Assembly: GCA_030062745.1 (NCBI GenBank)
Contig: CP099840.1
Location: 34,847,101 to 34,911,100 of the forward strand
From: Capitulum mitella
Lineage: Eukaryota > Arthropoda > Thecostraca > Pollicipedomorpha > Pollicipedidae
Direction: 5' to 3'
Length of the DNA: 64,000 nucleotides
Below the pieces are notes generated by a model. The model had not been told where the DNA came from and made no database searches. It saw only the letters and a list, made by a program, of their open reading frames with translations. Within the stretch, counting starts at the first letter, position 1. Every line of letters starts with the position of its first letter. The translations under genes were made by a program, and so were the position numbers. This document shows, in pieces, positions 49,241 through 62,400 of the stretch.

Positions 49241-50914
49241 CCCCCCCCTGCTGTCCCTGACATGTCATTGACTTAATGCACAGTTGGCAAACTGGTCAGA
49301 GCCACATGATCTTGAAAGTGGGAGGATTTGCATGGGTCTGGGTTTTGAAGCATTTCCTTCCAGATGATACCCATGGCCTGAGATCAGCATTTAATTTCAA
49401 GAGATTGGAAACCTTAAGGGCTCCTGTTCCACTGAATGTAGTGTTATACTTCAGTGTGATCACTGATATTCTCCACAGCATTGAAGCAAAATTTCATGCA
49501 ACACTATGACCATCAGCAACCAACATCAATCCATTGCAAGACCATTCCACGTGCAACCATCCCAACGCTGTAATCACGGCCCAGGTCTTGGCTAGCGCGA
49601 CTTTCGCACCATTTTCATTATGACGCCCCGAGGGCACGCCAAGTTTTAAGTGGATCAGACAAACCATTAAGAAGTCATCCTCGGAAAATCTTGGGGGGGG
49701 TGCGCCCCCATACGGGCGAGGGCTAAGCAACAGTCAGTAGCACCTGGCCTTGCAGTCTTGTGGCATATACATTTCTTTTGGCTAGCTGGTTATGTCATAA
49801 TCAGTTCAGTTCTCCAGTCTGGGGGTTTGACCTGACCCTTTTGACCTGACCTTGGTCAAACCCCTTTTTCCATAGTCGCGTTATCACAATAAAAAGTGGA
49901 TCAAAACCGAAGTTTGCATGGTGATATATTTCAGAAAGCTTGACTTAATACTGAGTGCTGCCTGGCCTAAGGTCATGAAAGGTCAAGGTCATAGGCTGGA
50001 TAAATTGTGAATTCTGTACCAGCAGGCTGTGCAGGGCATGTCTGCAGGCCTAATAGGCACAGAGACTTTAAAAATGTAGTTTCAAATGGCTGCTTGCACA
50101 AATATACCCTTGAAATGGCTTCATTTATCATTCTCGTGCAATATTGTGACATGCTGGGTTTTCGAACTCGGAATATCACAAGCGCGCTCGTTGCCTGTGT
50201 CTGAGGTCTCTGGATGATCCTGCAAGTCAAATTGTTTATGTTGAACATGTTGCATGGTGTTGCAAAGATTTATATTTTAGAGTCACACAGATTGAAAGCC
50301 ATAGCAGCAAATGGATGCCACCAGTTTACTCACTAAGGCTGAACTTTGTATAAAGCTGCCAAAGGTTGAACTACAGAAACTGTTACATTGTTACAGGAAC
50401 CTGCTACTTAAGTCGTGCCTGCCTATGTCCTAAGAAAATCCGTTCATCTATCTGTCCGTAGCCACACTTCAGGTTGGTTCCTTTTGTAATACGTATTTTC
50501 AGTGCGCCTGGAAAGTAGAAAATGCATATTTTATCTTTGAATAACCTAGCATGAAATAAGGGGTGCTCCATATTGGACGCTCAGGTCATGCTAGTATGCG
50601 GTACATATCACAGTCGTGATGCAAACTAAAAGCGAGAGGGGAAAGTGAAAATGAACGTCGCGTCATAAAACATGTTCGCCATTATGAAGTCATTTCTACG
50701 TGACCCAACTTGATTTACAAATTTTTGTCAGCACTTGCAAAATCGGTATGTGAAAAGATTCTCGCAGTTTGAACTTCCGTGCAAATCCGTTCAAATGTGT
50801 TCAGTAATCAGTCGCCACTTCAGCGTTGTATGCCTTGCTGCGCAAGGGGATAACGAGATACTAATTTTTCGCATGAATTGTATTCGGTGTGGGCGCCACA
50901 CACGTTATAAGCAG
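49241..50914. other. Noncoding stretch
   Basis: It contains a poly(G) run plus gcgcccccatacgggcgagg at about 49690-49720, TGACCT hexamers at 49830-49990, and a weak tRNA-like B box on the minus strand near 50170. No gene was recognised. Confidence 0.4.
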
Positions 50915-51860
50915 TGGTAAGCTTTTGCATTCTCCATGCTAAAAATGCTTCAAATACAAAACATCTGGCAGGAATATCCTGTGGCAGCGAAATATTGCAT
51001 TCGAGGCTGGAAGGGACGATACAGCCTCAGCCTGGTGAGCTTTTCCTTCTCGACGCTAATTTTAACTATGTGCTCATCCCAGAACTTGATTTCAAGTTGG
51101 ACAACGCCACTTTGAATAGCATTGCGGTTAATAATTGTGTGATTGAATGTGGTGAATGTGCATTCATTTCGGGTGAATATTTATTTTACAAACCTGATTC
51201 TAGCCTTTTGTTACGGTGTCATCGAACCCAAGCCAGACCGAAACAAATAGCTGCACAGACGTTTATCTCGGCACCCGGTTACGCAATTCCTCACAAACGG
51301 TACGACTTTGTGACGAAAGTTGGACGCATTGACATGAGCGATACGGTAGCGGCACAGCTGGCTGTCCCCTCACCTACTCCCCTAAAGGCGAGTAAGATAC
51401 AACAAAAAAAAACTTACTGACTTTGTAACAAAAAGTTTCGAATACTGAGCTTAATGTAGTCACGTATTCTGTGGCGTACAGTTGTTTTTGAGACGGTTGT
51501 TTTCCCATGTTCCTCTGAGCTGATTTGATTTCGTATTCTCATGCTAATCAGTCCGAAATCCAAAGCTCTGCCGTCGGAGGGGCTTGGCGGTTTGCCCTCG
51601 GATGTCACAGAAGCTTCACTCCCAGTGAGAGCGCTTTCTGCCCGTGACGTCATGCCCCCCCCCACCCGGTAGAGCCCGGCCGCCGTTCACCGAGTGTCCG
51701 GCGCTGGCCGAAACTGTGGTTTGTGACTTGTCCATGCAATTGCGAATCAGCCTGCTTTGTACTAAGGTTCCGATCGCACCTTTCGGGGTGGACTGGAACC
51801 AACTTCAATAGGCTGGAATGTTCGGCCCTTATGCTCGAATCCAAAAATGTATCCGAATTC
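50915..51860 (+). mobile_element. Dispersed element, copy B, with a 168-codon open frame
   Basis: Homologous along about 0.9 kb to copy A (17040-17967). An open frame from 50914 to the stop at 51418-51420 includes YAIPHKRYDFVTKV. Copy A has YAILHKRLDFMAKV at the matching place, with changes that mostly keep residue type. That hints at a once-coding segment. No known transposase signature (DDE, DDD or RT) was recognised. Confidence 0.55.
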
Positions 51861-52312
51861 TCAGCTTTTTCTCATGGGACTTTGTCGCGGTATAGGGCTG
51901 AACGATGTGGTGCTTTAATACGACCAAAAACGGATTTTACTAACATGCCGAGTAGGCATGGGGGCGTGGGGAATGTGGCGCGAGCTCGGTATGACACAGC
52001 TTTGAGATCGATGGAGAAAAGCATCACCTCTGCGGTTCAGCATGTGATTGGGAAAATGCCTCTGTGTTCCTTCCGGTTTAGCTTGGGAGAAAATAAATAA
52101 AAATGAAAATAGATGCAGTATTCCTCCCCCGCGCACAGAAAAAGCAGATGTTCAGGGCATACAAGGTGCACTGACTCAAAAGTGCTGCCTCCATATTTGT
52201 CTCATTTAGCTGTGAGTTGTTGCTTTTGTGTCAGGTTCAGTTGGACTGCGCATTTCATTAATCAGTTTGTGTGTGTGTGCCATCAGGTCCATCTCTGCAG
52301 CTCGTCGCCACC
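51861..52312. other. Upstream region of the malate dehydrogenase CDS
   Basis: A pyrimidine and tg-rich tract followed by tctctgcag (AG at 52299-52300) looks like a 3' splice site 12 bp before the ATG, so a 5' UTR exon probably lies further upstream. No promoter could be identified. Confidence 0.45.
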
Positions 52313-53311
52313 ATGGGTAAGGAGCCTATGCGCGTGTGCGTAACTGGCGCCGCCGGCCAGATCGCCTACTCGCTGCTCTTCCAGCTGGCCGAGGGCAACG
52401 TGTTCGGCGCCGACCAGCCGCTGATCCTGCTGCTGCTCGACATCGCGCCGTGCCTGCCGGCGCTGAACGGCGTCGTCATGGAGCTGCAGGACTGCGCGCT
52501 GCCGCTCATCCGGGACGTGGTCGGCACGGCCGACCCGCTGGTCGCCTTCAAGGACATCGACGCCGCCTTCCTGGTGGGCGCCATGCCGCGTCGCGAGGGC
52601 ATGGAGCGCAAGGACCTGCTGGCCGCCAACGTCAAGATCTTCAAGGAGCAGGGCGACGCCATGGACAAGGTGGCGAAGAAGTCTGTGAAGGTGCTGGTTG
52701 TCGGCAACCCGGCCAACACGAACGCGCTCATCTGCTCGAAGTACGCGCCGTCGATCCCGCGCGAGAACTTCTCGGCGATGACGCGGCTCGACCAGAACCG
52801 CTCGCAGGCGCAGATCGCCGCCAAGCTGGGCGTCCCCAACGGCGCCGTCAAGAACTGCATCGTCTGGGGCAACCACTCGTCGACGCAGTACCCGGACGTG
52901 GCGCACGCCGAGGTCGAGATGGACGGCAAGTGGGTGAAGGTGCCGGACGCCATCGGCGACCAGCAGTACCTGCGCGGCGAGTTCATCACCACCGTGCGGA
53001 AGCGGGGCGCGGCCATCATCGCCGCGCGCAAGCTGTCGTCGGCCATGTCGGCGGCCAAGGCGGCCTGCGACCACATGCACGACTGGTTCGCCGGCACGCC
53101 GGCCGGCCGCTTCGTCAGCATGGCCGTGTTCTCGGACGGCTCGTACAAGACGCCCGAGGGCGTCATGTTCTCCTTCCCGGTCACCATCGAGAACGGCCAG
53201 TGGAAGATCGTTCAGGGCCTGGAGGTGGACGACTTCGCGCGCGAGAAGCTGGACGCCACCGGCAAGGAGCTGGTCGAGGAGCGCGAGGAGGCGATCGCCG
53301 CCTGCGCCTGA
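52313..53311 (+). CDS. MDH1: Cytosolic malate dehydrogenase, single coding exon
   Basis: 332 aa, close to the 334 aa of vertebrate MDH1. The enzyme interconverts malate and oxaloacetate with NAD(H) in the cytosol, serving the malate-aspartate shuttle and gluconeogenesis. The start is the ATG in gccaccATGG, a strong Kozak context. Visible features: the nucleotide-binding GAAGQI (12-17), D43 for NAD ribose, substrate-loop arginines R93 and R99, N132, the D160/R163 pair, catalytic H188 in WGNHSSTQ, and SSAMSAAKA near 250. Every key residue is present and there is no frameshift, so it should be active. The coding sequence has no intron, unlike its multi-exon neighbours, and third positions are almost all G or C. 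It may be a retrogene or a gene that lost its introns. Confidence 0.96.
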   Translation: MGKEPMRVCVTGAAGQIAYSLLFQLAEGNVFGADQPLILLLLDIAPCLPALNGVVMELQDCALPLIRDVVGTADPLVAFKDIDAAFLVGAMPRREGMERKDLLAANVKIFKEQGDAMDKVAKKSVKVLVVGNPANTNALICSKYAPSIPRENFSAMTRLDQNRSQAQIAAKLGVPNGAVKNCIVWGNHSSTQYPDVAHAEVEMDGKWVKVPDAIGDQQYLRGEFITTVRKRGAAIIAARKLSSAMSAAKAACDHMHDWFAGTPAGRFVSMAVFSDGSYKTPEGVMFSFPVTIENGQWKIVQGLEVDDFAREKLDATGKELVEEREEAIAACA

Positions 53312-56300
53312 AGCCGCGGCCGGGTCCTCAGCGCCCTGTAGCCGCGCCGCCGGTCGGCCGCGGCCGTCTCCGGACGCGCCGCGGCCGCCGGAGCCGGCGG
53401 CGCGGTTCGCCGGGGGCCCGGCGCCGGCCTCCCCGGGGCCGGTCACTGCCACCGTGACCGGGCGCCGGGCGGCCAGGGCGAGGATCGGCGGGTGGCGCGC
53501 CCCCTCACCTCCGGGGCGGCAGGACGCAGCCGGTTCGCGACAGCTGCTACGTGTGACTGGCTGTACGATAGCAAGCGCCTGCTGTAGCGGCGACTGGTTC
53601 GGGAGCCCAGTTACTGCGGTGGTAGCTAGAAAGCTGGCCTGAATCCGATAGCCGTAGCCAGTGTGATGGGTGTGAAATTCTGTTGGTATTTTGACCAAGG
53701 TGTTACGGGAGCCGGAGTATTGGTGTCGGCAGCATCGCAAACCATGTCGTTTGTCACTAGAAATGATTTTCAGAGCATCTTTAGTCCCGGTTGACCAAGA
53801 TACAGAAATACTCTGTACTTCTCTGAAATTTGTGTTACGAATGATCCAGTCTGCCGTGAAACGCATTGGTCACGGAAGGATTTTTATAGCGTGGTAGAGC
53901 TCTCTTGGGATCTTCAAGCTGAATATCACGAAACTTTGTATATTGTAACAATATCGGAAACGAACCACCTGACCTGCTTATAGAACTGTTGGACGGGAAA
54001 CTGGCAAAACGCATTCACCATGGCCACCGAAATACGAACCGTTTTGAACATCTTTGACCTGCATCCAGTTTTTGCGCGTGCTGACCATTGTTGGAAAAAT
54101 TGCCGTTTTCTGGTGTCAAGGAGGACCAAAAAAGATTTACACCAAGAAAAAATTTGAACTCCAAAATGTCATTTGCCCCCTCCCCAAAATACATGGGTAT
54201 TCCTACTCAACCAGAGTTTGACGTTGCCTAGCATCCCCTCCCCCTCCCCCGTTGACGGTTTACCATTCATACTCGGCCGCTGAAGTGCACTCAACCCACG
54301 GCTAACTGCCTTCCACCCCCCCCCCCCTTCGGTCAACATTTCTGCAAACCTACCATGTAGATGGTAGGTCAGCAGAGTTGGGGGCAACCCAGAAAAGTGG
54401 TTTGTCCCCCAAACGGAGCCACTGGATCCGCCCCCGCTGGCAACATAGACTTGCAGAGCACCTAGTTAGTCCATGTTTCTGACAAACGCATGACATTTTA
54501 TACTCCAAAACTGAATTTGTACTCCGACACCAGGGAGAAAAACCGGCTTTCCAACACTGGTGCTGACTTCAGGGCCCCGTTCACAAACTGACTAGTCACT
54601 TACCAAGGTACCCTAGTGCGTCGCAGCATCATTGGGGGCCGATGCAATAGATATAAACGGAAATGCGACCTTGCAAACCACGGCAAGTAAGCACGTGGTA
54701 AACTTGTAGGTGATCATGGTAAATTTCTGGACGTAGCTCAAGTTTGTGAATGCCTGACGCCGACGAACAGCAAACCCCCCATGCCGTCAGTACCAATAAT
54801 AAGGTATGATTAAGCGGACAGAATTACCGAAACCAACGGTATGCAACATGTCATCTATGGCATTCAGGTGTGACGTGATCTAAAAGTGTCGCTTGCTGCC
54901 CTAACGATGGTACAAATGGAATCTTGCCTGGACAGGAACTGCGGCGAGTCTGCACTCCGGAGCTGTCAGAGTCCAGACAAAACAGCTGATTTCCAGGGAG
55001 GCGAACAGCTGAAACAACTGTTGGCGGTATGCTCGAAGCCATGGGCGCATAATGACCTCCATAGTCGGCGCGCCCGAAAACACCAATAAACAACAATGCT
55101 CGAAGCCAGCGTCCGAGGCGAAGGCCACGGAGAAGTCGCGCGCTGGCAACGAATTTTGCGATTTACGAACCAAACACCGGTGAAAAGCTTTAAGTATGTA
55201 TTAAATCGACCTCCAAAACTTATCTGGTACCTTTCAGACCTCGTAATAAAATATCTACCAACATCTGCGTTAGTGGCCAAGCCCTACACACGAGCTGTGT
55301 ATCAGAATATCGACAATCGAACCGCTTCCGTTCACGGCGTGGCGGCAGGCTTCACAGGAATCGACCGTTACTAGCAAGCGACGCAGCCGTACTTTATTTA
55401 CCACGTAATTTCCAGGCTATGAGACAAAAACCACAGCACACCGTAAGCGCTCGTTTCGGGCACGTCTCCCCGAAAAGACATCCGAAACGACAAAACAGTC
55501 CCAAAGAAAACCCAACACGAAAAAAACCAAAGATACATGACACCATGACAAACCATGCGGCGTCCTGACACAAAATATCAGGTTTCAACGGCGGCACAGG
55601 CCTGGGACGTCCCCGCCTTTCAACCACGCCACAGTCGTTACCGTGGCTACGGCTAGTCACGATGAAGGCATCTGTTTTCGTTTTGGAGTGTTACTCCAAC
55701 AGGATCATCACAAAACTAAGAATGGGGCCTTCTAACAGTCACGCGGGCGGCCGATCAAACATAACGCAGTCAGTTTGGGTTGGGATACGAGGCACTTTGA
55801 CACACTAAGATCTAAAAAACTGACCAGTTCCGAGCAGCCAAATTTGCAGGCCCTAGAGGGCCTCTCTTGTAATGAAGTCTGATGTTTCTAGAGTGTGACA
55901 TTCAAGGCCAAATGGGTCAAAGAGGGTTAAATTCGGTGTGACTCGTTTGTAACGGGAAACCGTTCATCGCAGCGCTAAGATGTTGGAGCCATATTCATAG
56001 GGCCCACAGAAGTGCAACACATGAAATAAAATTTTGGGACGCTTGGCTCAGTACTTATACTTAAATTATACTTCAGCTCCACTTAGGCCATACGGCCACA
56101 ATTTAACGAAATGTCATACACCTTGTTTTGAGGCTGTTCTAAGGTACAATACGGCAATGAATTCGAATTTGGCGGCCAAAAACACCCAAGTCACGTTTCC
56201 GTCACAAAGGTCGCTCAAGGCCATCTACAGTCAACCTAGCTCACTGACTTACATTACCTCGAAAAAGGGAACATCGCGAAAATGTGTGCCACAGAGCCGA

Positions 56301-57773
56301 CTACCGTCATTAGGTAGACGTTTATAGCTAAGTCAGGTATTTAACACCCATCAATAACAACTTCACAGCGTCCTCCCGTTCCGTCGGAATAATACGCGAG
56401 CATGGGACGAAATGCTAGACCAAAGTCAGAAGCCCGTATGACTCGTTTCTCCTTGACCCCAATTTATCAATAAGGTATGAAATCAACGTTTGCCATCCCT
56501 AGCCAATTTTGGGCGCTGAATTCGGAATCATCGTCAAAAACACCCTGAAAAACAAGATTTTGCCAAAGATGAACAAAGGCCAATAAAATCTAGCTCCGGC
56601 CAGCGATCGCAAATGACTTATAAGGGGTCAAAACCATAAGAATGTGTTTTCCATCATTTCCTGCACTATTTTGTAAAATTGTGGTCTTAAATTAGGGATT
56701 GAACAAGACACTGGCTGCTTTTCATCATTTAGCCTCTACAGAAAACAGAGAGACGCGAGCACATTTTTGATCATCTGCCCGTGACCTGACATGACATCGC
56801 CCCCAAACCTGACATATCGGTAGAAGAGGAGGTGCCCTTTTACATATGTCTCGGTTTTCCGCCTCGTGTCATTGGAACGGAACTTCTGCATTTTCATCGG
56901 AAATTAATCATCGGGAATAATTTTTGCCTTTTGACCTTAATCTGACCTCGTGACCTGATCTCAGATCAACCAAACCGTTTCAAAGTTTTCCCAGCTGGAT
57001 ATCTGTGCATCCATAAAAAAATCTAAAAGTCCGGATTTAAAACTATTCGTGACTGCAGCTGAAGTCTGTATTAAAAATGTTCATTTCTGAAACCATGACC
57101 CGACTTTGATCCGCTCTAGCGCGGTCGTCTCAGGGGCAATGACAATTTTATAACATCAAAAGACCTGCTATCCAATTTCTATGGCCGTGTCACATCTGGT
57201 GCGGCTGCAACGCACAGTTTGGGACCTGTTTCGGAAAACCTCAGGGGATCAAACTGATCCTCCACCAGAGCGCATGTGAACAAGAGTTAGACAGCAGTCT
57301 AAGAGAAAACCCAAAATTGTGATACGTTAACTAGGATACAACTAATGACCCACTGACCGCAAAACAGGACACGTTAAAACGTTCGGCGATAAAGCACAGC
57401 AAATAACATCACAATACATTTCTCTGACGTGCATCATCTGGCATGTCTTCTGAAAACGCTCCAAGCTACTGAGCACATAATGCGTTGTGGGATCTATAAA
57501 CTCACATATATCAATCTCAAATATCCTGCTGAGCAAAATACTCACCTCTCTCATAAAAGGTACCATATCACTTCACTGGCACTGCTCCCGGCCAGCTCAG
57601 TGACGCTGGCAAGCCCAACACTGGCTGGCGGCAGACGACCTGACCCTGCCCGGCCCGAGGGACCCGGCCCTGAGTAGCGGCCATGCATTCTAAGCTGCGT
57701 CGGCGTCACAGACCAGACCGTGCTGCCTCCACTGGGTCTCGGACCTCGGACGCCCCTCTCCCACCTGCCTCAG
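53312..57773. other. Intergenic stretch between malate dehydrogenase and the transporter
   Basis: The first 200 bp stay very GC-rich (3' UTR of the dehydrogenase). A decayed repeat with a poly(C) run and an 8-bp inverted repeat (cctaccat/atggtagg) lies at 54170-54430. TGACCT half-sites cluster at 56780-56970. The 3' UTR of the transporter should occupy the right-hand end. No further gene was recognised. Confidence 0.45.
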
Positions 57774-59483
57774 CTAGCGTGACTCGCCGGACTCTGACAC
57801 CCGATCCGGCGCCTGTTTGGCACGCTGGACCTCGGACGGCTCAGAAGACGGCGCCGGCTCCTCCTGTTCCTCCTCCTCCTCTCCGTGCGGGGAGGGGGCG
57901 GCGGTGGCCAGCTGGTGCAGCTGGCCGCCGCGGCGCAGGTGGGAGCGCAGCCCGACCAGCAGCACGGCCGGCACCAGCAGCGTGGCCGCGCCCAGGAGGA
58001 AGACCGCGCCGTGCAGGCCGCGGCGCGTGGCCGGGTACACGCTGTTGTAGACCAGGGAGCCGAACAGCGTGCACAGACTCTCGATCACCGTCAGCAGCGA
58101 GAAGATGCGCCCTGCGGCGGCACCGGACGCCGTCAGGCGGGCTGCCATCGCGCACGCAACGGCACGACAACCAGTCGCCTGTCCGGATCCCGATGGAACG
58201 CAGCCCCTCTACGTTTTGCGCCCAGCTGAGATGGCCCGGGTGTGCATTTCGTGACCAGGGCACCGCGCCGTTCCGACAGGATATAGCAGCTTCCGAGATG
58301 GCCCAATGACCCGCAACGCCTGGACTGGCGACCGGTCGCACGAAAACGGATAGCCGTGTGCCATCGAGAACTCGGCAATTTGTGACCACACGACGGTCAG
58401 CCCTCCGGCGTCCTGCTTCGGAGCAAAGGGCGTCCTGTTCAGAAGGACGGCCCGCAAGTAGGACGTTTCGTAAATACTCGGCTCGGCAGGGTCAGATGGC
58501 GGCAGCCGCCGCGGTGCGCCTCGAACCGTTCACAGTGCTGGCCTACATACCCTGTTCGTCGCTTTCCACCAGTTTCGAGAGCATGGAGCGGATTGGCGGG
58601 ATGCAGAACGTGTTGAGTATCATCACCAGCGGAGCTGCCGCGAAAATGCCGGGCGTTAACGCGCAGCGGTGACACTAACATTCTGTATCACGTAGCAGCA
58701 GTGAAAGGCAGAATTCTCGGATTCGCATTTACGCCTTGAGCCTGTAGCTTTAAATATCACAGACTCGGTATCTCTTCTTTTCCGGCAAGAGCTTTTGGCG
58801 AAAATCATTCGTGATCAATGACAGGTATACATAGCCTTCCAGTCTAACAAAACCAACATCAGAAGCATATTTCGCTAACGTGCCTCGCATAACGCGGACG
58901 GATACCAAACTGCCGTGCAGCTGAAGGACCAACGAGAAATTACGCGTGCTTACCAATAAACAGCATGGCTTCGTTGACGGCAAACCCGAGCCAGATGAGG
59001 CCGAGTACTTTCGAGACCAGGCCAAGCCCGCACAGAGCCGTGTCACTCAGATCGAAGAAACGACGGAGAAGAGGCATCCCGACTGAAACGACGCCGCGTT
59101 CAGGACACCAATCAAACCACGCGAACTGTGCGTCGCTTTACGCAGTCGGGACTGAAACACAGGCACCTGCACATCATGCAGCTATGACGTGCCCTTTAAT
59201 TAAACATATTTTCGGCCCCTCAGAGTAAACACGGCAAAAGTTGTCAACACCAAGAAGTCACCGACTGTCGGTTTGGGTCAGACCTTGCTGACAATGCCAT
59301 CAGTGATAACCATGCTAAACACGTAACGTCACTGCAAAACGCAGTGATGCCGTTTCTGGCAGTGCTTACCGAGCAGCGCTGCAGACGAGCTTGCATAGCG
59401 AAACGCAAAATACGCGAAGTACTCAGAATCTTCCAAAGAGAGAGGAGCGTCTTTCACAAACAGATAAGTGACATCCATTTCCC
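57774..59483 (-). CDS. SLC46-like major facilitator transporter, C-terminal exons
   Basis: Exons on the minus strand: 59483-59370, 59082-58954, 58634-58551 and 58111-57774 (stop TAG 57776-57774). All are GT-AG, and every internal junction is phase 1. They encode the second half of a 12-helix transporter: an extracellular DVTYLFVKDAPL segment, a helix around SKVLGLIWLGFAVNEAMLF, the cytosolic IPPIRSMLSKLVESDEQGRI loop, two further helices, then an acidic glutamate-rich tail. The RSMLSKLV-EQGRIFSL pattern is characteristic of the SLC46 family (proton-coupled folate transporter and relatives). The substrate cannot be told. The N-terminal exons are not between 59.5 and 63.2 kb, so they probably lie past the right edge of the window. 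Confidence 0.85.
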
Positions 59484-62400
59484 CTGGGAAGACACGCAAA
59501 CAAACAGCGTCTAGCGTCACCCACAGCCTGGCAATACCGCAGCTGTAGCAGTCCTGGAACTGCCGATGACGGACCAGCACTGCAGCGCAAGTAGACGTTG
59601 CAATAAAACCCCAGCAGGGCACCTCTCGACAATGGGGAAATCTGCCATACAAGACGACATCATCACGGGACAGAGGAAAAGCCACCACAAGTCAACGCGA
59701 CACGAAAAAGCACAAAGACAGGTAGGTGTGTGCCGTCGCTGGGATACCAACTGTTAAGCCCCGCCCCGCGTACTTCACATGGGCAACTCCAGGACAAACC
59801 ATTACGATAAGGGTACAGAAGCTTACCACACACCTCAGATTTCTTTCAAAATTGGTATATGGGGTTGTTCTGAGATCTGAATGTGATTTTCGCGTTTATA
59901 ACGTCAAAGGTCAAGAGGTCACGACATACGTAATTGAAAGGTTAAGGCCCACACCCAACTACGTATCCCAGTATATGCCCATCGTCAAAAAGGTTCACAA
60001 TGACGAAACTTCAAATCATTGGGAAGAAGAAGAACCATGGAATATGGTCCCGTAGAAGTTGACTTTCTCAGGTCAAGTTTATAGATTTGACCTGATGACC
60101 TATTTATCAAGCCAAGGTGAGCAGTTTTTGCCTGTTTCGATTGGGATTTACACACAAAATAGGCGACACTGTTGGCAACATGCTGACAAAATTTCATTTT
60201 GTAATGGAAACTCCTTTGGGGCAACGGGAGTCATGAGTCATGACCTGATTATGACCGCGTGCTTCCTAACTTCGATTTATTCCAAAATATAAGCAGCACG
60301 GGCATCATCTGAAAACATTTTTATATGCAGTACATTCACGGCATTAATTTACAGGTTGGGAATTGTTTACATACCTCTTACTCGTTTACATACACCGATG
60401 ACATAACTACCGACATAACAGGAATAGGTAGTTACAGTTTATGCCAAATGATGATCTGGAGCGTTACATGAGCCGTGCCCCTTACAATGGAGTTAGTGAC
60501 ACAAAATTAGTACAAAAGTTCAGCATCTGCGGACAGTCTGTGTGTTTTGATCCGCACCTCATCAACAGATAGGAACCGGTGGTACTCTTTAATGCCTTCC
60601 ACCACCACAGCAGTCTCAAACCTACCTGCCGGACCGTTTGTCTTCAATGCGATATCTTCCCCGACACATAAAAACGTGACCTTTTAGTTCAAGTGCATCA
60701 AGGAGGAATTGAAGGACGACCCTGGGGTCGGGATCTGGCCGTCTCACAGTCCGTGTATGACCGCTGTCAAGCCGCTGCTCTCCGGGTGGTGCGACATCTG
60801 AGATTATTTACGGAATAGTGACTAAGGGATGTTCGCCATCGTTAGCCTCAGCCAGGGTCCAGTGTGAAGGAGGGAATGATGGATCTCCTCGGGCTTTTCC
60901 ACGGCCACGGAAAAACGGGGCGGGGTATCGTCCCAAAGTCTGTGCCACCCCTGTGGGCATTCGTTTCGGACATTTTGGTACCAATTAAGTCCGAATCATG
61001 TCAGGTCACTGACCTACGACGTCATTTTTAGATCTCTACACGGCCAATGTTGTCAAAATGTCGGGAAGTCGCAAATTTACGAAATCAAATGACATTCAAG
61101 CAGCAAGTTGGGGTCAAAATACAAACCACAACTATCGGTTTCATTAAGTTCGTGACACTTTTGTGGTCATCCGAGGTTAATGACTTGGGATGACCTATGA
61201 TGACAGGATGACGTATTTGACCTTGGGTCGACTCTAGGGCATTCTGAGGCGCTGATCACGAAATCGTCAACCATTTCCAACCATGCCGACTCATTCATGT
61301 CCATTTCATGACCACCAGAGGACTTAAGATCCCCGCCGTTCCAGGCGGTCACGGGATTTAACCTGACCTGAAATGACCTGTGCAATTGCCCGGAAGTGTC
61401 ATGAATGGTACCATCAGATCTGAAAGGCTCCAATGAGTTCTATGCTTCTTCCCCGGTTTCTTTGAACTTAACTTTTCGTTCACTGGCCCTCCAAGGAAAA
61501 TGATTCGCGATTTTCACCAATTTCTGGTCAATGACGTGACCTGGGATGTCACCAGTTGACTTAAAGCCCTAAAACGCGATACCACTAGCTTCCTCTCGCG
61601 ACGAGCATTACGTTTGTTTTTGTTTTGCCGCTCTATCTCAATTAGGGGAGAAAAGCCAGGGGGATTCTTAACCTCCACATGCACCATCGAAGTTGCCGAA
61701 ATGCTGTACACTGGCGAGAGGTAAAACACCCACATGACAAATACTTTCAAATGATACCCATATTGCTTATATTTGCGGATGAATCAAGGTTAATAAACTT
61801 ACGGTTCAAAAAAGGTCTTGACACACGACTCTAGTCGTTCCCCCCCCCCCCCCCCCCAAGGAGTTCCCATTACTAAATGAAATCTTGTCAGTATGTTACC
61901 AACAATGCAACCTATTTGTGTGTGAATTTAAAAGAAATCTCAACGGGCAAAATCTGTTTAACCTCGATCTTTAAAAAAAGGTCACGAGGTAAAATATACA
62001 AGTCTGACCTGAGAGGGTCAACATTTAAGGAAACACATTCTCTGTTTCTTCCTCATTCTGATGATATATAGTTTGGCCCTTACAACTTTCATCGACGTTC
62101 TTTTAGGATCCCTTGCGGTTTTCTTCAAACACTTTTTCGTGACGGGACACAGAGCGCTGACTTTGCCTGTAATTGAGTTTTTTAACATTTGTTCACTAGG
62201 GTGGCCCATTTTGGTAATTTTTCGACAACTGTAGCTGACTTAAGCTTTGCCATGATATGGTTCATTATATGCATGCACGGCGATTTTTTTTGTTTACAAA
62301 AGTGAACAATATTTAGGGGTCGCGCAAAATGTTAGTTTTTGGTCAAGTTGGGCCCATTAAGAACTTCTTACAGAATTGAGATAATTGGTCATGTAGCCAT

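Noticed and set aside
52283..53866. 527-codon open frame on the minus strand over malate dehydrogenase
   Set aside because: Antisense shadow. The plus strand encodes a complete enzyme with all active-site residues, and GC-saturated third positions leave the opposite strand free of stops.
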